Positions 9,601 to 16,657 of a stretch of DNA of 64,000 nt are shown here, in pieces. The stretch comes from Bacteroidota bacterium (GTDB lineage: Bacteria > Bacteroidota > Bacteroidia > J057 > JADKCL01): positions 124,001 through 188,000 of the forward strand of contig JADKCL010000009.1 of NCBI GenBank assembly GCA_016718825.1. Direction: 5' to 3'. Each line of letters begins with the position of its first letter. Position 1 is the first letter of the stretch. The notes below the pieces were generated by a model. That model was not told where the DNA came from. It searched no databases and saw only the letters and a list, made by a program, of their open reading frames with translations. Both the position numbers and the translations under genes were made by a program.

Positions 9601-9770
9601 ACGGCAGTCATGCCTATACAAAATTGAAAAGTGATGAACTTCGGACGCAAATCGAAACCATGCTTAATGATGGTTACGTTTTAAAAGTAATGGTAGATGC
9701 GCCCAATCACTTACATTTTTCCGTTGGCTCAGGCGGTTCCAACTATCTCACGAAAGCCGATATCCCATGA
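6642..9770 (+). CDS. Multi-domain peptidoglycan-degrading effector: muramidase, lysozyme-like, annexin-like, zinc peptidase
   Basis: 1042 residues, no signal peptide. Residues 32-40 are the shared motif SPPAFSLTA. About 68-320 resemble the pesticin-type muramidase (SGVTLGIGYDIG at 85-96). About 385-535 resemble goose lysozyme or a lytic transglycosylase, with E419 in ASRETS as likely acid and HTGVMGIN following. About 555-645 look like a peptidoglycan-binding helical unit (GINHPDDVQAVLQRLLEL). A Pro/Lys-rich linker follows. About 683-765 match an annexin repeat (GAGTDETGISIALSEL). The end resembles LAS zinc peptidases: HSNHGIKARAIDIN with H922 and D930, and NHLHF with H1025. It should cut both glycan and peptide bonds of the wall. 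The stop overlaps the ATG of the next gene (ATGA), a probable immunity lipoprotein. Confidence 0.75.
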   Translation: MKDQAQPTSQPKSSTTSAFDSSESMEGGTYLSPPAFSLTASSANSPGEPESAGPDANTVTLVSGQMTRLGEDKPKYIYWPVTASSGVTLGIGYDIGGRSKASVITQLTAAGMSADQATKIAEGAGLKGDAANQFVIDNQKSIGTIADAVAEALFTDTMAAKRKEAKALATSKTPSTDSEGNYVNARGREMQDQVEEGSYVMSGEQWDRLHPAMVELITDMKFHGGFYAYDRIAKVNAILIAHDGDDLAQFKGVAALFEADENGEISYMDKYHDKNTPKEDPMNYETFFGQTKAEMSRSWRRRNRVRYAFLLQVIKALESGKAVAMSGQANLPRPVATPVAKSPAFAEGDRILATAETAGASLETAKAQDPTTNESGASASEKLVRGDLDSIVPLADLFKEIGNEKGLPPALLAAIASRETSIGKKLNANDCTPDGKHTGVMGINDQVHPSPGNEDQRSNIVRAASILVNLRAEIQAKFPAWSPAYQLLGAVTAYNQSAGFVAKWDGKAIEGDDFASDTWARARYLAALKMFSGLDPIPVIDSKDKGKETTDPAIRPAVKKGRLIAQSVGRGGINHPDDVQAVLQRLLELDVISQQEAGIQTESAVGEYVERYQNLIFNKGADGLMEPGKLTETKLINGERNKPTPTKKQPSEPKGGPKGDKNPPKRKEKNPKAGSKPEVPDYKSIAERVNHEMVGGFFWGAGTDETGISIALSELHRDATHIKEFKAVYQTMYGRDLVEHIDSEVDNYFLFVYHGQLDEIMSWLTPKADFAPADKKKVDGKGDPISAWLGKVVQEGSVGETNKQYAELILEAEELGLVTFSDEGMDTNEFESGKGGCEDTFMKIKEGKPIGNGKKNKKGQDYFYPETEAMPILPVLHSTIQGMVSDWNDGGRVGAATNLKLGSFMVWNDNGSETGVIRHSNHGIKARAIDINMDTKGNDFSQPEAVDLVLNVLKNAPVGSYELGMPRQGLFFDASDFGSGNPTKAIDGSHAYTKLKSDELRTQIETMLNDGYVLKVMVDAPNHLHFSVGSGGSNYLTKADIP

Positions 9771-10453
9771 AAATCCCAATCTTCGCAGCCTGCATTTTCA
9801 TCTACACGATCTCACTTCCAAGCTGTCGCAGCAGTGATGTTAGTCGATTATCTCGGTCTCTGATGGACTCTACATTTACCGAAATCCACTTCGTACCCGA
9901 GACAGAGGAAAACCTACTAGCAAACGGTGGGCTACTAGATTCTGATACCTTGCCGAGAGCGTTGGAGGTGCAACTCAAAATCGGCACTTACAGCCATAGA
10001 CGACACATAAGCTACAAATTTGATTTAACCGTCGACGGTTGGGAGGCGTGGGTCTGCCTCGATGGCCCAGGTGAAGCTTCCTATCAATACCGTTACCTCT
10101 TGATTCCGTTTCATCCCGAAAATGAGAAATTCGGAGAAGTGCTCTATGTGGCATATAACAGTGAAGAGTGTTACACCGAGAATACGGAATCTTGGGTTTT
10201 TGATTTGGAAGGTAGAAAAGAAATTGTTACAAAAGAATTGGTTTATCAACTCCCTGGCGGGCTCGATGACTGTGAGACTGCAACAATTCCGATAATTGAA
10301 ACCACGGTTTTCCACTTCGTGAATGGTAAGTTTGAGCAGGGACAAACAGAAGACCCAACCAATATTCATAAAAAAATGTATTCAATACCCTCCATGATTC
10401 AGCGCTACAAAGAGGCAGGATTTGAAGCGATGATTCCAGCGGGTTGGGAATGA
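9767..10453 (+). CDS. Lipoprotein, predicted immunity protein for the upstream effector
   Basis: A 228-residue protein with a signal peptide and lipobox (TISLPSC, Cys20). I recognise no domain; the mature part is rich in aromatic and acidic residues. Its ATG overlaps the stop of the 1042-residue effector by four bases, which suggests translational coupling. A periplasm-facing lipoprotein coupled to a wall-degrading effector is a common immunity arrangement, so that role is inferred from context. A truncated copy of the same signal peptide, with the same overlapping start, occurs at 11382. Confidence 0.65.
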   Translation: MKIPIFAACIFIYTISLPSCRSSDVSRLSRSLMDSTFTEIHFVPETEENLLANGGLLDSDTLPRALEVQLKIGTYSHRRHISYKFDLTVDGWEAWVCLDGPGEASYQYRYLLIPFHPENEKFGEVLYVAYNSEECYTENTESWVFDLEGRKEIVTKELVYQLPGGLDDCETATIPIIETTVFHFVNGKFEQGQTEDPTNIHKKMYSIPSMIQRYKEAGFEAMIPAGWE

Positions 10454-10506
10454 AGGTCTTTTTTGAGAACGGTGTTAGCTTTGTCGCCGTTGATGCTGCG
10501 TGATAT

Positions 10507-11304
10507 ATGGAAAGGAAGGATTTAAACGGAACAAAATCTAAGACGATACTTTTTTCAGCCTTGCAAAGAAGTCAAGTACTGTTTCGATTTGGCTTTCTGA
10601 TTTTGTCCCTCCTTACCACGCATTGTCGGCCGATTGGAGAACAGGATCGGACTGTGGACCCGAACAAAGGCAGCGATTTGCCTATCAGCCAAGACTCAAG
10701 GAATGAAAAAAGGATTGTTTCATTTGCTGCCTTTCTTGCCTATTTTCAGGATGATTTGCCGCTTGAATCTTGGCCTGATGGCGCACAGCGCCCCTTGGTG
10801 TTGGAAAATGATTTTTGGTACATGGACAGTATTCATCTGGAAAGCGTATTGAAACAGACATTCAGGAAACTTCCAGAAGGCGCGTTGCATTTCATTCCGA
10901 CCGAGAAGATTGAACAACCTGATGAATATTCCGAAGTGATCAAAGAGCCCTATCTTTCGTTCGACTTCTATGCCTATGCCAAATTAAAACGAGGCTCCTA
11001 TTGGCTCGTTTCGATCTTCGCTAGAAAAAAAGAACGGGAGGATCAGTACTACCATGTACATCCATTTTTCCTGGTAACGTATTCCGAATCAGGTCAAGAT
11101 TTGGACAGTTTTATTTGGTGGAGGATCATTGATGATGATATTCAAACCTGCGGATCTGGTGCAGGTGCGAAGGATACCTTGTACATCGGGGGTAAATTTC
11201 GAATGGAGAACGATACCTTGAGTGAAATCTTCCAAAAAACCGTAATCACCCCCAAAGGCAAGTTCAAAACGGTATTCTCCAATTACCCGAAGAGCAATTT
11301 TTGA
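10507..11304 (+). CDS. Lipoprotein, possible second immunity protein
   Basis: A 265-residue protein with a long charged N-terminus, a hydrophobic stretch and a lipobox-like LLTTHC (Cys40). The real start may be later than ATG 10507. The C-terminus ends in KTVITPKGKFKTVFSNYPKS. No family recognised. It follows the previous lipoprotein on the same strand. A TAGCTTTG element at 10476-10483 matches the -7 consensus, but there is no good -33 box at the right distance, so a separate promoter is uncertain. A role in immunity is inferred only from position. Confidence 0.6.
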   Translation: MERKDLNGTKSKTILFSALQRSQVLFRFGFLILSLLTTHCRPIGEQDRTVDPNKGSDLPISQDSRNEKRIVSFAAFLAYFQDDLPLESWPDGAQRPLVLENDFWYMDSIHLESVLKQTFRKLPEGALHFIPTEKIEQPDEYSEVIKEPYLSFDFYAYAKLKRGSYWLVSIFARKKEREDQYYHVHPFFLVTYSESGQDLDSFIWWRIIDDDIQTCGSGAGAKDTLYIGGKFRMENDTLSEIFQKTVITPKGKFKTVFSNYPKSNF

Positions 11305-11337
11305 TTATCTTTCAATGGAATGAGAACGGTAAATGCT

Positions 11338-11385
11338 ATGAAATCCGGTGGCGCCAACTTGCTCTCTAAAGCTGATATTCAATGA
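11338..11385 (+). pseudogene. C-terminal remnant of a duplicated effector gene
   Basis: The last codons before TGA 11383-11385 read KSGGANLLSKADIQ, closely matching the end of the 1042-residue effector (GSGGSNYLTKADIP). The TGA overlaps the ATG of the next gene in the same ATGA arrangement seen at 9767-9770. The rest of the effector copy is missing. Confidence 0.7.
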
Positions 11386-11750
11386 AATTCCCAATCTTCG
11401 TAGCGTGCATTTTGATCTCCACGATCTCACTTACAAGTTGTCGCCGCCTCGTTTCTTGGAAAGGAATTCTGAAAGCTCTTAGCTTTAACCACAAGACAAA
11501 ACACGAACCCGTCACCAAACAGGTCGAAATCGACGGTTACAAGCTTTTCACATTTCTGAAAACGCCCATTCATCAAAAATTCACGGTCCACCCCATACAA
11601 AATTTGTTTTTCTACCAGCAAATCACCAACTTAGTGCCAACACTTAGCCCGATTCGGTATCACCACCGAAATTTTGTTCTTTCCATTGACCAAACAGCCC
11701 AATGTCACGCCACTTTTGAATCTATTCAAATCTGTCAAAACCAACGCTGA
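11382..11750 (+). CDS. Truncated or diverged copy of the immunity lipoprotein
   Basis: 122 residues. The first 20 residues (MKFPIFVACILISTISLTSC) nearly repeat those of the lipoprotein at 9767, including the lipobox Cys20, and the flanking DNA is also similar. After the signal peptide the sequence no longer aligns, and the protein is about half the length. It is probably what remains of a duplicated effector-immunity cassette, or a recombinant carrying an unrelated tail. It may still be expressed, since the reading frame is intact and the next effector starts only 43 bases downstream. Confidence 0.5.
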   Translation: MKFPIFVACILISTISLTSCRRLVSWKGILKALSFNHKTKHEPVTKQVEIDGYKLFTFLKTPIHQKFTVHPIQNLFFYQQITNLVPTLSPIRYHHRNFVLSIDQTAQCHATFESIQICQNQR

Positions 11751-11792
11751 TGGTCGCTTCAATCCATTTTTAAACCCAAAAAGCAACAGCTC

Positions 11793-12845
11793 ATGGCCAC
11801 ACAAGAACACATGAATGCCCAAGCCCCCGCATCCAAACAACTTGAATCTGAAGGAACTAGTTTCATGTCCCCACCACAATTTAGCCTCACCGCTGGTGGC
11901 GCGGACGGTGGAGACCCCAAAAAGGGTAAACTAGAGGCCCCACATCACCATGGGTTTGAAGGTACGCCTTACGAAAAAGACGTTGCGACTTGGCCCGGTG
12001 AGGTGGTCATGATTCATAGCCCCTGTTATTCGCAAGAAATTGAAGCCTTGGCAATGTCGGCGCAGGGGCATTCGGAGCAGTATGAAAGTGCATCCGCCGA
12101 GATGACCGCCAAGATCGAGGAATGCAAGGGACGAAAGTTTCAAAATGCAGCTGGTCAGGAAAACACGTGGGCAGACAGCAAGCTCAACGGCACGGTCAGG
12201 ATGAATTCGGAGAATTGGGCTGCCACCTCCAACGGCAAAACGGGTTGGCCAAAACTCGTGATCCTGACTTTTTGGAACGATCCAAGCAATCCTGAGTCAG
12301 GGGGATACAACTATTCGCATATTTTGTTTTTCCCTTTTGAGGAATTGGTCCCTCGGGTAATCGCCGATCAGTTGCCGGGTGGAATGATCTTGTGTGGCGA
12401 CGGAGGGGGAGGAAGGAAGGACATTCTCGGCCACAAGGCAAAAACCGCCGAAATCAATGAATGGATGCCGATACTTGCCGATCTGTTGGGTAAATTGGCA
12501 GGAATGGCCCCGAATCCAAAAGCACTGAGCAAGGAATTGCCCGAATTGCTTCAAAAGCTGCAAAAACTGGCTGAAGATGCCGAGCGTATCACGTCCAAGG
12601 CCCGCGAGATGAACAAGGCCAACAACGAAAACGAAGCAGAGAAGTCGGCCGAGAAGAAATTTGACCATGAAAAGTATGTGGAGATCAATGGGGAAAAGTT
12701 GGAGCGGACGAAGACGTACATCGTGGAGTTTGATCTGCATGGCGAGCATCATTCCGGAGAGCGAACCCCAGCATACTTTTTGGAAAGGTACGGAGTGGAA
12801 TATGAGCTTGGCAATTGCCGTAATTTGATTTTTATCGCATTATGA
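11793..12845 (+). CDS. Tagged effector of unknown activity
   Basis: 350 residues, no signal peptide. Residues 26-34 are SPPQFSLTA, the same tag as in the neighbouring effectors. The rest matches no family I know. Visible features are a His cluster soon after the tag (APHHHGF), IHSPCYSQEIEALAMSAQGH around residues 75-95, a glycine patch (CGDGGGGRKD), and a Lys/Glu-rich helical stretch from about 240 to 300. The stop overlaps the start of a TPR lipoprotein by four bases, the same effector-lipoprotein layout as elsewhere in the island, so it probably acts in the periplasm or on the envelope. This is inferred from context. Confidence 0.6.
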   Translation: MATQEHMNAQAPASKQLESEGTSFMSPPQFSLTAGGADGGDPKKGKLEAPHHHGFEGTPYEKDVATWPGEVVMIHSPCYSQEIEALAMSAQGHSEQYESASAEMTAKIEECKGRKFQNAAGQENTWADSKLNGTVRMNSENWAATSNGKTGWPKLVILTFWNDPSNPESGGYNYSHILFFPFEELVPRVIADQLPGGMILCGDGGGGRKDILGHKAKTAEINEWMPILADLLGKLAGMAPNPKALSKELPELLQKLQKLAEDAERITSKAREMNKANNENEAEKSAEKKFDHEKYVEINGEKLERTKTYIVEFDLHGEHHSGERTPAYFLERYGVEYELGNCRNLIFIAL

Positions 12846-13629
12846 ACAGTATTTTCCACAGGTTTTGGGCTACTGTGACCTGCTTGGCTTGCTTTCAGCT
12901 TGGTTGCAATACCTCCTTTGATGACAAAAAAGCCATTCAGGAGGCTAAGGTCGCAATTGAAATCGGGGAATTCGAAACGGCAATTCAGAATCTCACCATT
13001 GTATTGGAGCACCAACCGAAGAATGCTGAAGCACTTGAACTTCGAGCGGAGTGCCTTTCAAAGCGAATCGAACAGAAGAGGAGATTTCCGATTTTAAAAC
13101 TCTCCTCAGTTTGGAAGGCATTGGGTGCGAGAAACGAAGGGAATATGCAAATCGGATTGTTAACGAATATGACTTCTTGTTGCGGGATGATTCGGCTATT
13201 CGTTACCAATTGTTGGTGATGGAAATTCAGAAGGATTGTCCGCGCAAGGCGTTTTCTAGAAAAAACGGCTTTCACATTCTCTCCAACCTCTACCATCGCT
13301 CCGGCCAATACCCCCAAGCCCTCGCCACCAACGACAGCGCCATTGCCTACGGTGACACGTCTTCGTTCATCAACATGATTCGTGCTTCGATCTTTGCCGA
13401 GATGGGCAACCTTGACTCGGCGATTTACTATCAGAGCAAGGCCATTGAACGTGCCAAAATGGACAACCGGCCGTATTTCGGGGATTATGACACGCGTGCG
13501 AACCTCTATCAAGAAAAAGGGGACCTCCCAAATGCCTGCGCCGATTGGCAAATGGCTTTGGAACTTGGCTCCACGGCGGCTCAGTCTAAACTGGATAGCT
13601 TTTGTCCGGGACAAATCGGCGATCGGTGA
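12842..13629 (+). pseudogene. TPR lipoprotein (predicted immunity), frameshifted
   Basis: The first frame encodes a signal peptide with lipobox FQLGC (Cys22) and a TPR-like helix pair (IEIGEFETAIQNL, then HQPKNAEALELRAECL). Around 13051-13085 the coding signal moves to another frame, which continues with further TPR-like units (LYHRSGQYPQALATNDSA; EMGNLDSAIYYQSKAIE) and ends at 13629. The two parts together would give one protein of about 260 residues. A single-base change explains the break; it may be a real mutation or a sequence error. The start overlaps the stop of the preceding effector, so it is the likely immunity partner. Confidence 0.65.
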
Positions 13630-13752
13630 GGGGTAGAAATGAAATGCTCATTCTCCTCAGTTTCATCGGCTCGGAAATGCTTAAACATATCATGTACTTG
13701 CTAAGATTTTTGAAAAGTTTATACTACTTGACTAGTAATCAGTTTTATAACC

Positions 13753-13783
13753 TTAGTTTTTGTTTCAAAATAGTGTACTTTAG
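13753..13783 (+). promoter_or_regulatory. Possible promoter for the lysozyme-peptidase effector
   Basis: TTAG at 13753-13756, a 19-base spacer and TACTTTAG at 13776-13783 sit about 23 bases before ATG 13806. Each element differs by one base from TTTG and TAnnTTTG. The surrounding 150 bases are AT-rich and contain no gene. Confidence 0.35.
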
Positions 13784-13805
13784 AAGAATTTTCAACTAGA
13801 CAAAA

Positions 13806-15701
13806 ATGACTCCTGAAACCAAAAAAACTGCGACCAAGGAAACATCCGGTCTCAACAACGAATTCTCAGAACAAGAACAGTCGATGACCAATTCGGCGAT
13901 GCCACCTGCTTTTTCACTCAAGGCAAGTAATGCGGCAAGCAACCCTGGAAATAGCAAGGAAACCAAAGAAAAGGTTGAAAAAAAGGCCACCATCCAAGTA
14001 GACGGCGTGCCGGAGGAACTGGTGGTGACTTTGGAGAAATGGGAGGGAATTAAATATGAATCATATCCAGACAATGGCCATGTGAGTGGTGGCATGGGGC
14101 ACCTATTGGACTCAAAGGAGGAACTAGAAAAATATCCCATTGGCACAGCTATTCCTAAGGCTGTGGTGGAATCTTGGGCAAAGAAAGATGTTGGCGAGGC
14201 ATGGGAAGCCGCGAAAAAGCAAGCGGCTATGCTGGGTGTTGACAGTCAGGATTTTAAAATTGCACTTGGAAGCATGTGTTTCCAAAACGGTGTAGCTTGG
14301 AACACGGAGCATGTGAGGACTTGGGAGTTGATGATGGCTCATCGATGGGAGGATGCAGCCGTTGAGGCAGAAGACAGTGAATGGTTTTTGCAGACTCCGG
14401 CTCGGGTATTTGAATTCCAGACAGCCCTTCGCAAATTGGAGGTGGGAACTCACGACAGTCACTTAGCTGAAGCATTTACCAGAAAGGTTGCCGAAGGCAA
14501 GGACTTGGCGGCAAAGAAGCAATCTCGCGGAAAACCCCAAGAGGCAGGCAATTCCAAATCGGCAACGACAGCAATGCCAGTAGGAAAAGAGGGCATAAAA
14601 CAAGTTCAAGTCAAGCTCAAGGAACTTGGACTTTATGATGGCAAGGTCGACGGAATAGCTACAAGCAGCAAAGGCGAAAGCAACACCACGAAAGGAATCA
14701 AGAAGTTTCAAGAATCCAAAAAACTACCTGTGACAGGTGAGGTGGATGCCAAGACTTGGGAGGCGCTTTCTGGAATGGAGGATAAACGATCAATTTTTGA
14801 AAAGTTCGTGAATGGACTTGAGCGTTCTCAAAAAGAAAAATCGTCAACGCCGAAGCAGGAAAGTGGTTGGGGATCAAATCCTAAATCCGAAACCAAGAAA
14901 CCAACTCCGGACAAGGGATGGGGGAGTGAGCAAAAAGGGAAACAAGAACCTTTCAACGGGGCTGGTAATTTTGTCGATGATAAGTATTGGCGCTCACAGC
15001 TAAGGAAAGGAGACGTGAAGGCAGTCAATATTGGTGACACCAACTGCCGTTTGGTTGCCACTGAAATGTTGCTTATTTATCTCAAGGGGGAAAAGCCGGA
15101 AATGATCGAGAAGCTAGGACTCTCAAACACTGGCGATCTCAAGGCAGATGTGGGTAGTATGGCGGTAGTTCCATCTGACAAAGAGGCAAATTTTCTGTCT
15201 ATTTTAGAAGAGGACAAGACGCATAAAAGTGAGACGCATGAAGAGAAAAACTACAATCCTGACGAATGGTATGTCGGAGGTGACCAGACCTCAAAGGCAA
15301 TTGCCTACATAGAGTCCTATCTCAGCCAAAATGTCCCTGTCTTGGTTGGGGTGGATCATACTTACAATCGTGATCTCAGTACAAAAATCTCATCTAAAAA
15401 CGGCAATGGCTATAATGAGGGAACGACTGACCATTTCATTACTTTGACTGGCATCGGGATGGATCCTAAGCGAGGCAAATATTACTCCTTCTGCGATCCA
15501 GGTCGATCCACCAAGGCCGCAGGTTCGGGTTCAAGTTTGCAAAACCGACTATTCGACCAGGGAGGCGGGGCATTCAAAGCATCTGGTACTGGAAGTAGCA
15601 ATGCACAGACTTATCATTTGTCGATGGTAGTCTTATTCCCAAGCGATCGCGCAAAATTTAATGCGGAAAGGCAAGAGAACAGAAAAAAATGGATCGATTA
15701 A
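13806..15701 (+). CDS. Dual effector: T4-type lysozyme, peptidoglycan-binding domain, papain-fold peptidase
   Basis: 631 residues, no signal peptide. Residues 32-40 are MPPAFSLKA, the shared tag. About 65-215 resemble GH24 lysozymes: E80 in KWEGIKYESY, D89, and SGGMGHLL at 94-101. T4 lysozyme has Thr26 where this protein appears to have Ser94. About 260-322 form a peptidoglycan-binding_1 domain (VQVKLKELGLYDGKVDG). After a Lys/Pro/Gly-rich linker, about 385-615 look like a papain-fold peptidase or amidase: C414 in DTNCRLVATEM, H543 in TTDHFITLTG and D564 in SFCDPGR. It should attack both the glycan chain and the peptide cross-links. A lipoprotein gene follows 10 bases after the stop. Confidence 0.75.
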   Translation: MTPETKKTATKETSGLNNEFSEQEQSMTNSAMPPAFSLKASNAASNPGNSKETKEKVEKKATIQVDGVPEELVVTLEKWEGIKYESYPDNGHVSGGMGHLLDSKEELEKYPIGTAIPKAVVESWAKKDVGEAWEAAKKQAAMLGVDSQDFKIALGSMCFQNGVAWNTEHVRTWELMMAHRWEDAAVEAEDSEWFLQTPARVFEFQTALRKLEVGTHDSHLAEAFTRKVAEGKDLAAKKQSRGKPQEAGNSKSATTAMPVGKEGIKQVQVKLKELGLYDGKVDGIATSSKGESNTTKGIKKFQESKKLPVTGEVDAKTWEALSGMEDKRSIFEKFVNGLERSQKEKSSTPKQESGWGSNPKSETKKPTPDKGWGSEQKGKQEPFNGAGNFVDDKYWRSQLRKGDVKAVNIGDTNCRLVATEMLLIYLKGEKPEMIEKLGLSNTGDLKADVGSMAVVPSDKEANFLSILEEDKTHKSETHEEKNYNPDEWYVGGDQTSKAIAYIESYLSQNVPVLVGVDHTYNRDLSTKISSKNGNGYNEGTTDHFITLTGIGMDPKRGKYYSFCDPGRSTKAAGSGSSLQNRLFDQGGGAFKASGTGSSNAQTYHLSMVVLFPSDRAKFNAERQENRKKWID

Positions 15702-15711
15702 TCTTTTTCCT

Positions 15712-16452
15712 ATGAAAACATATTCATTCTTGTTGATTTCCATCGCCATCCTTCTAGGCGCTTGCAGTAAACAGATTGCTCAGCCTGCCGATTCTCCGAA
15801 AAGTCAGGAAGGAGTGCCGCCGGACAAGGAGAGCCAAGGGTTGAACATCTCGGATTTTGTTCCATGTACGGATTGCGAATTCGATGGGGAACTGGTAAAC
15901 CCCTTGCCAGAAGGTTGGTCTGATACCGAAAAGGAATTGTATCGTGTCACGATTGACTTTTGGGAACAAACTACAAGTTTTTTGTTCAACGCAGAAATGA
16001 TTGAGCTGTATAAATCGGAAGGGGTAGGAGCTTGCCGTGACCGATTTGTCAAGGTCCTTAGAGGAGATTTGAAAAACTCCGGCAATACGGTCGCAAGTGA
16101 GGATCCGGTCAAAACCTTTGGCTGGAGAAATCGTTTTCAAGAATCAGCAATCGGGCAAATTGAATCCTCGAACCATGTACGGTAGAAGGATCCGTACCAA
16201 TGTCAGGACGAATCCTACGATAAGTGGGAAAGAGAGGTTTACAAGTGCCTAGACATCCTTTTTCACGCTGGTGTTCCCGTATGTTTTTATATCGAGCGAC
16301 CTATCCTTCATGATTCACAGTCTGCAGTAGTGAGGCTCAGACTCTACGACATGGTTGATTCCGAAGGGGGGCCGCACATGGCTTCGGGACATTTTCTTCA
16401 CTTTGATAAGGTAGATGGGGTTTGGCTATTTTCAATGAGAGGAGACAAGTAG
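15712..16452 (+). pseudogene. Immunity-type lipoprotein interrupted by an in-frame amber codon
   Basis: The frame starts at ATG 15712 with a signal peptide and lipobox LLGAC (Cys18). It meets TAG at 16183-16185, but the same frame continues without a shift to TAG 16450-16452. The full frame has 246 sense and stop-interrupted codons, exactly the length of the intact paralogue at 16658. Both share a central TIDFWEQTT / ALDFWFETS region and, after the amber codon, YDKWEREVYKCLDILFH against CDKWRNAAKTCLDVWFH. So the part after the stop is still clearly homologous. It is either a recently inactivated gene, a sequence error, or a readthrough case. Confidence 0.75.
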
Positions 16453-16641
16453 TTGTATCCTTGGGTATTCGAAGCCAATGCCCAATTAGTCCGTTTTGGC
16501 GTGAGCCAATTTGGAGACCATTTTTGCTTAGGAAACCAATCTGGAGCTTGGAAAAACGAAGAATATCCTATCAGCACAGCGTTGATTTACAACGGTGGTC
16601 GCAGCCGGTTTGCAACGGAAATCGGGGAGAATCAGAATTGA
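16453..16641 (+). other. Orphan coding-like fragment
   Basis: Directly after the amber-containing lipoprotein, a 62-codon frame without an ATG reads WVFEANAQLVRFGVSQFGDH and continues with CLGNQSGAWKNEEYP. Its composition looks natural and is reminiscent of SMI1/KNR4-type immunity proteins, but it is too short to assign. It may be the tail of a deleted immunity gene. Confidence 0.3.
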
Positions 16642-16657
16642 ATTCGAATAGAATAAC

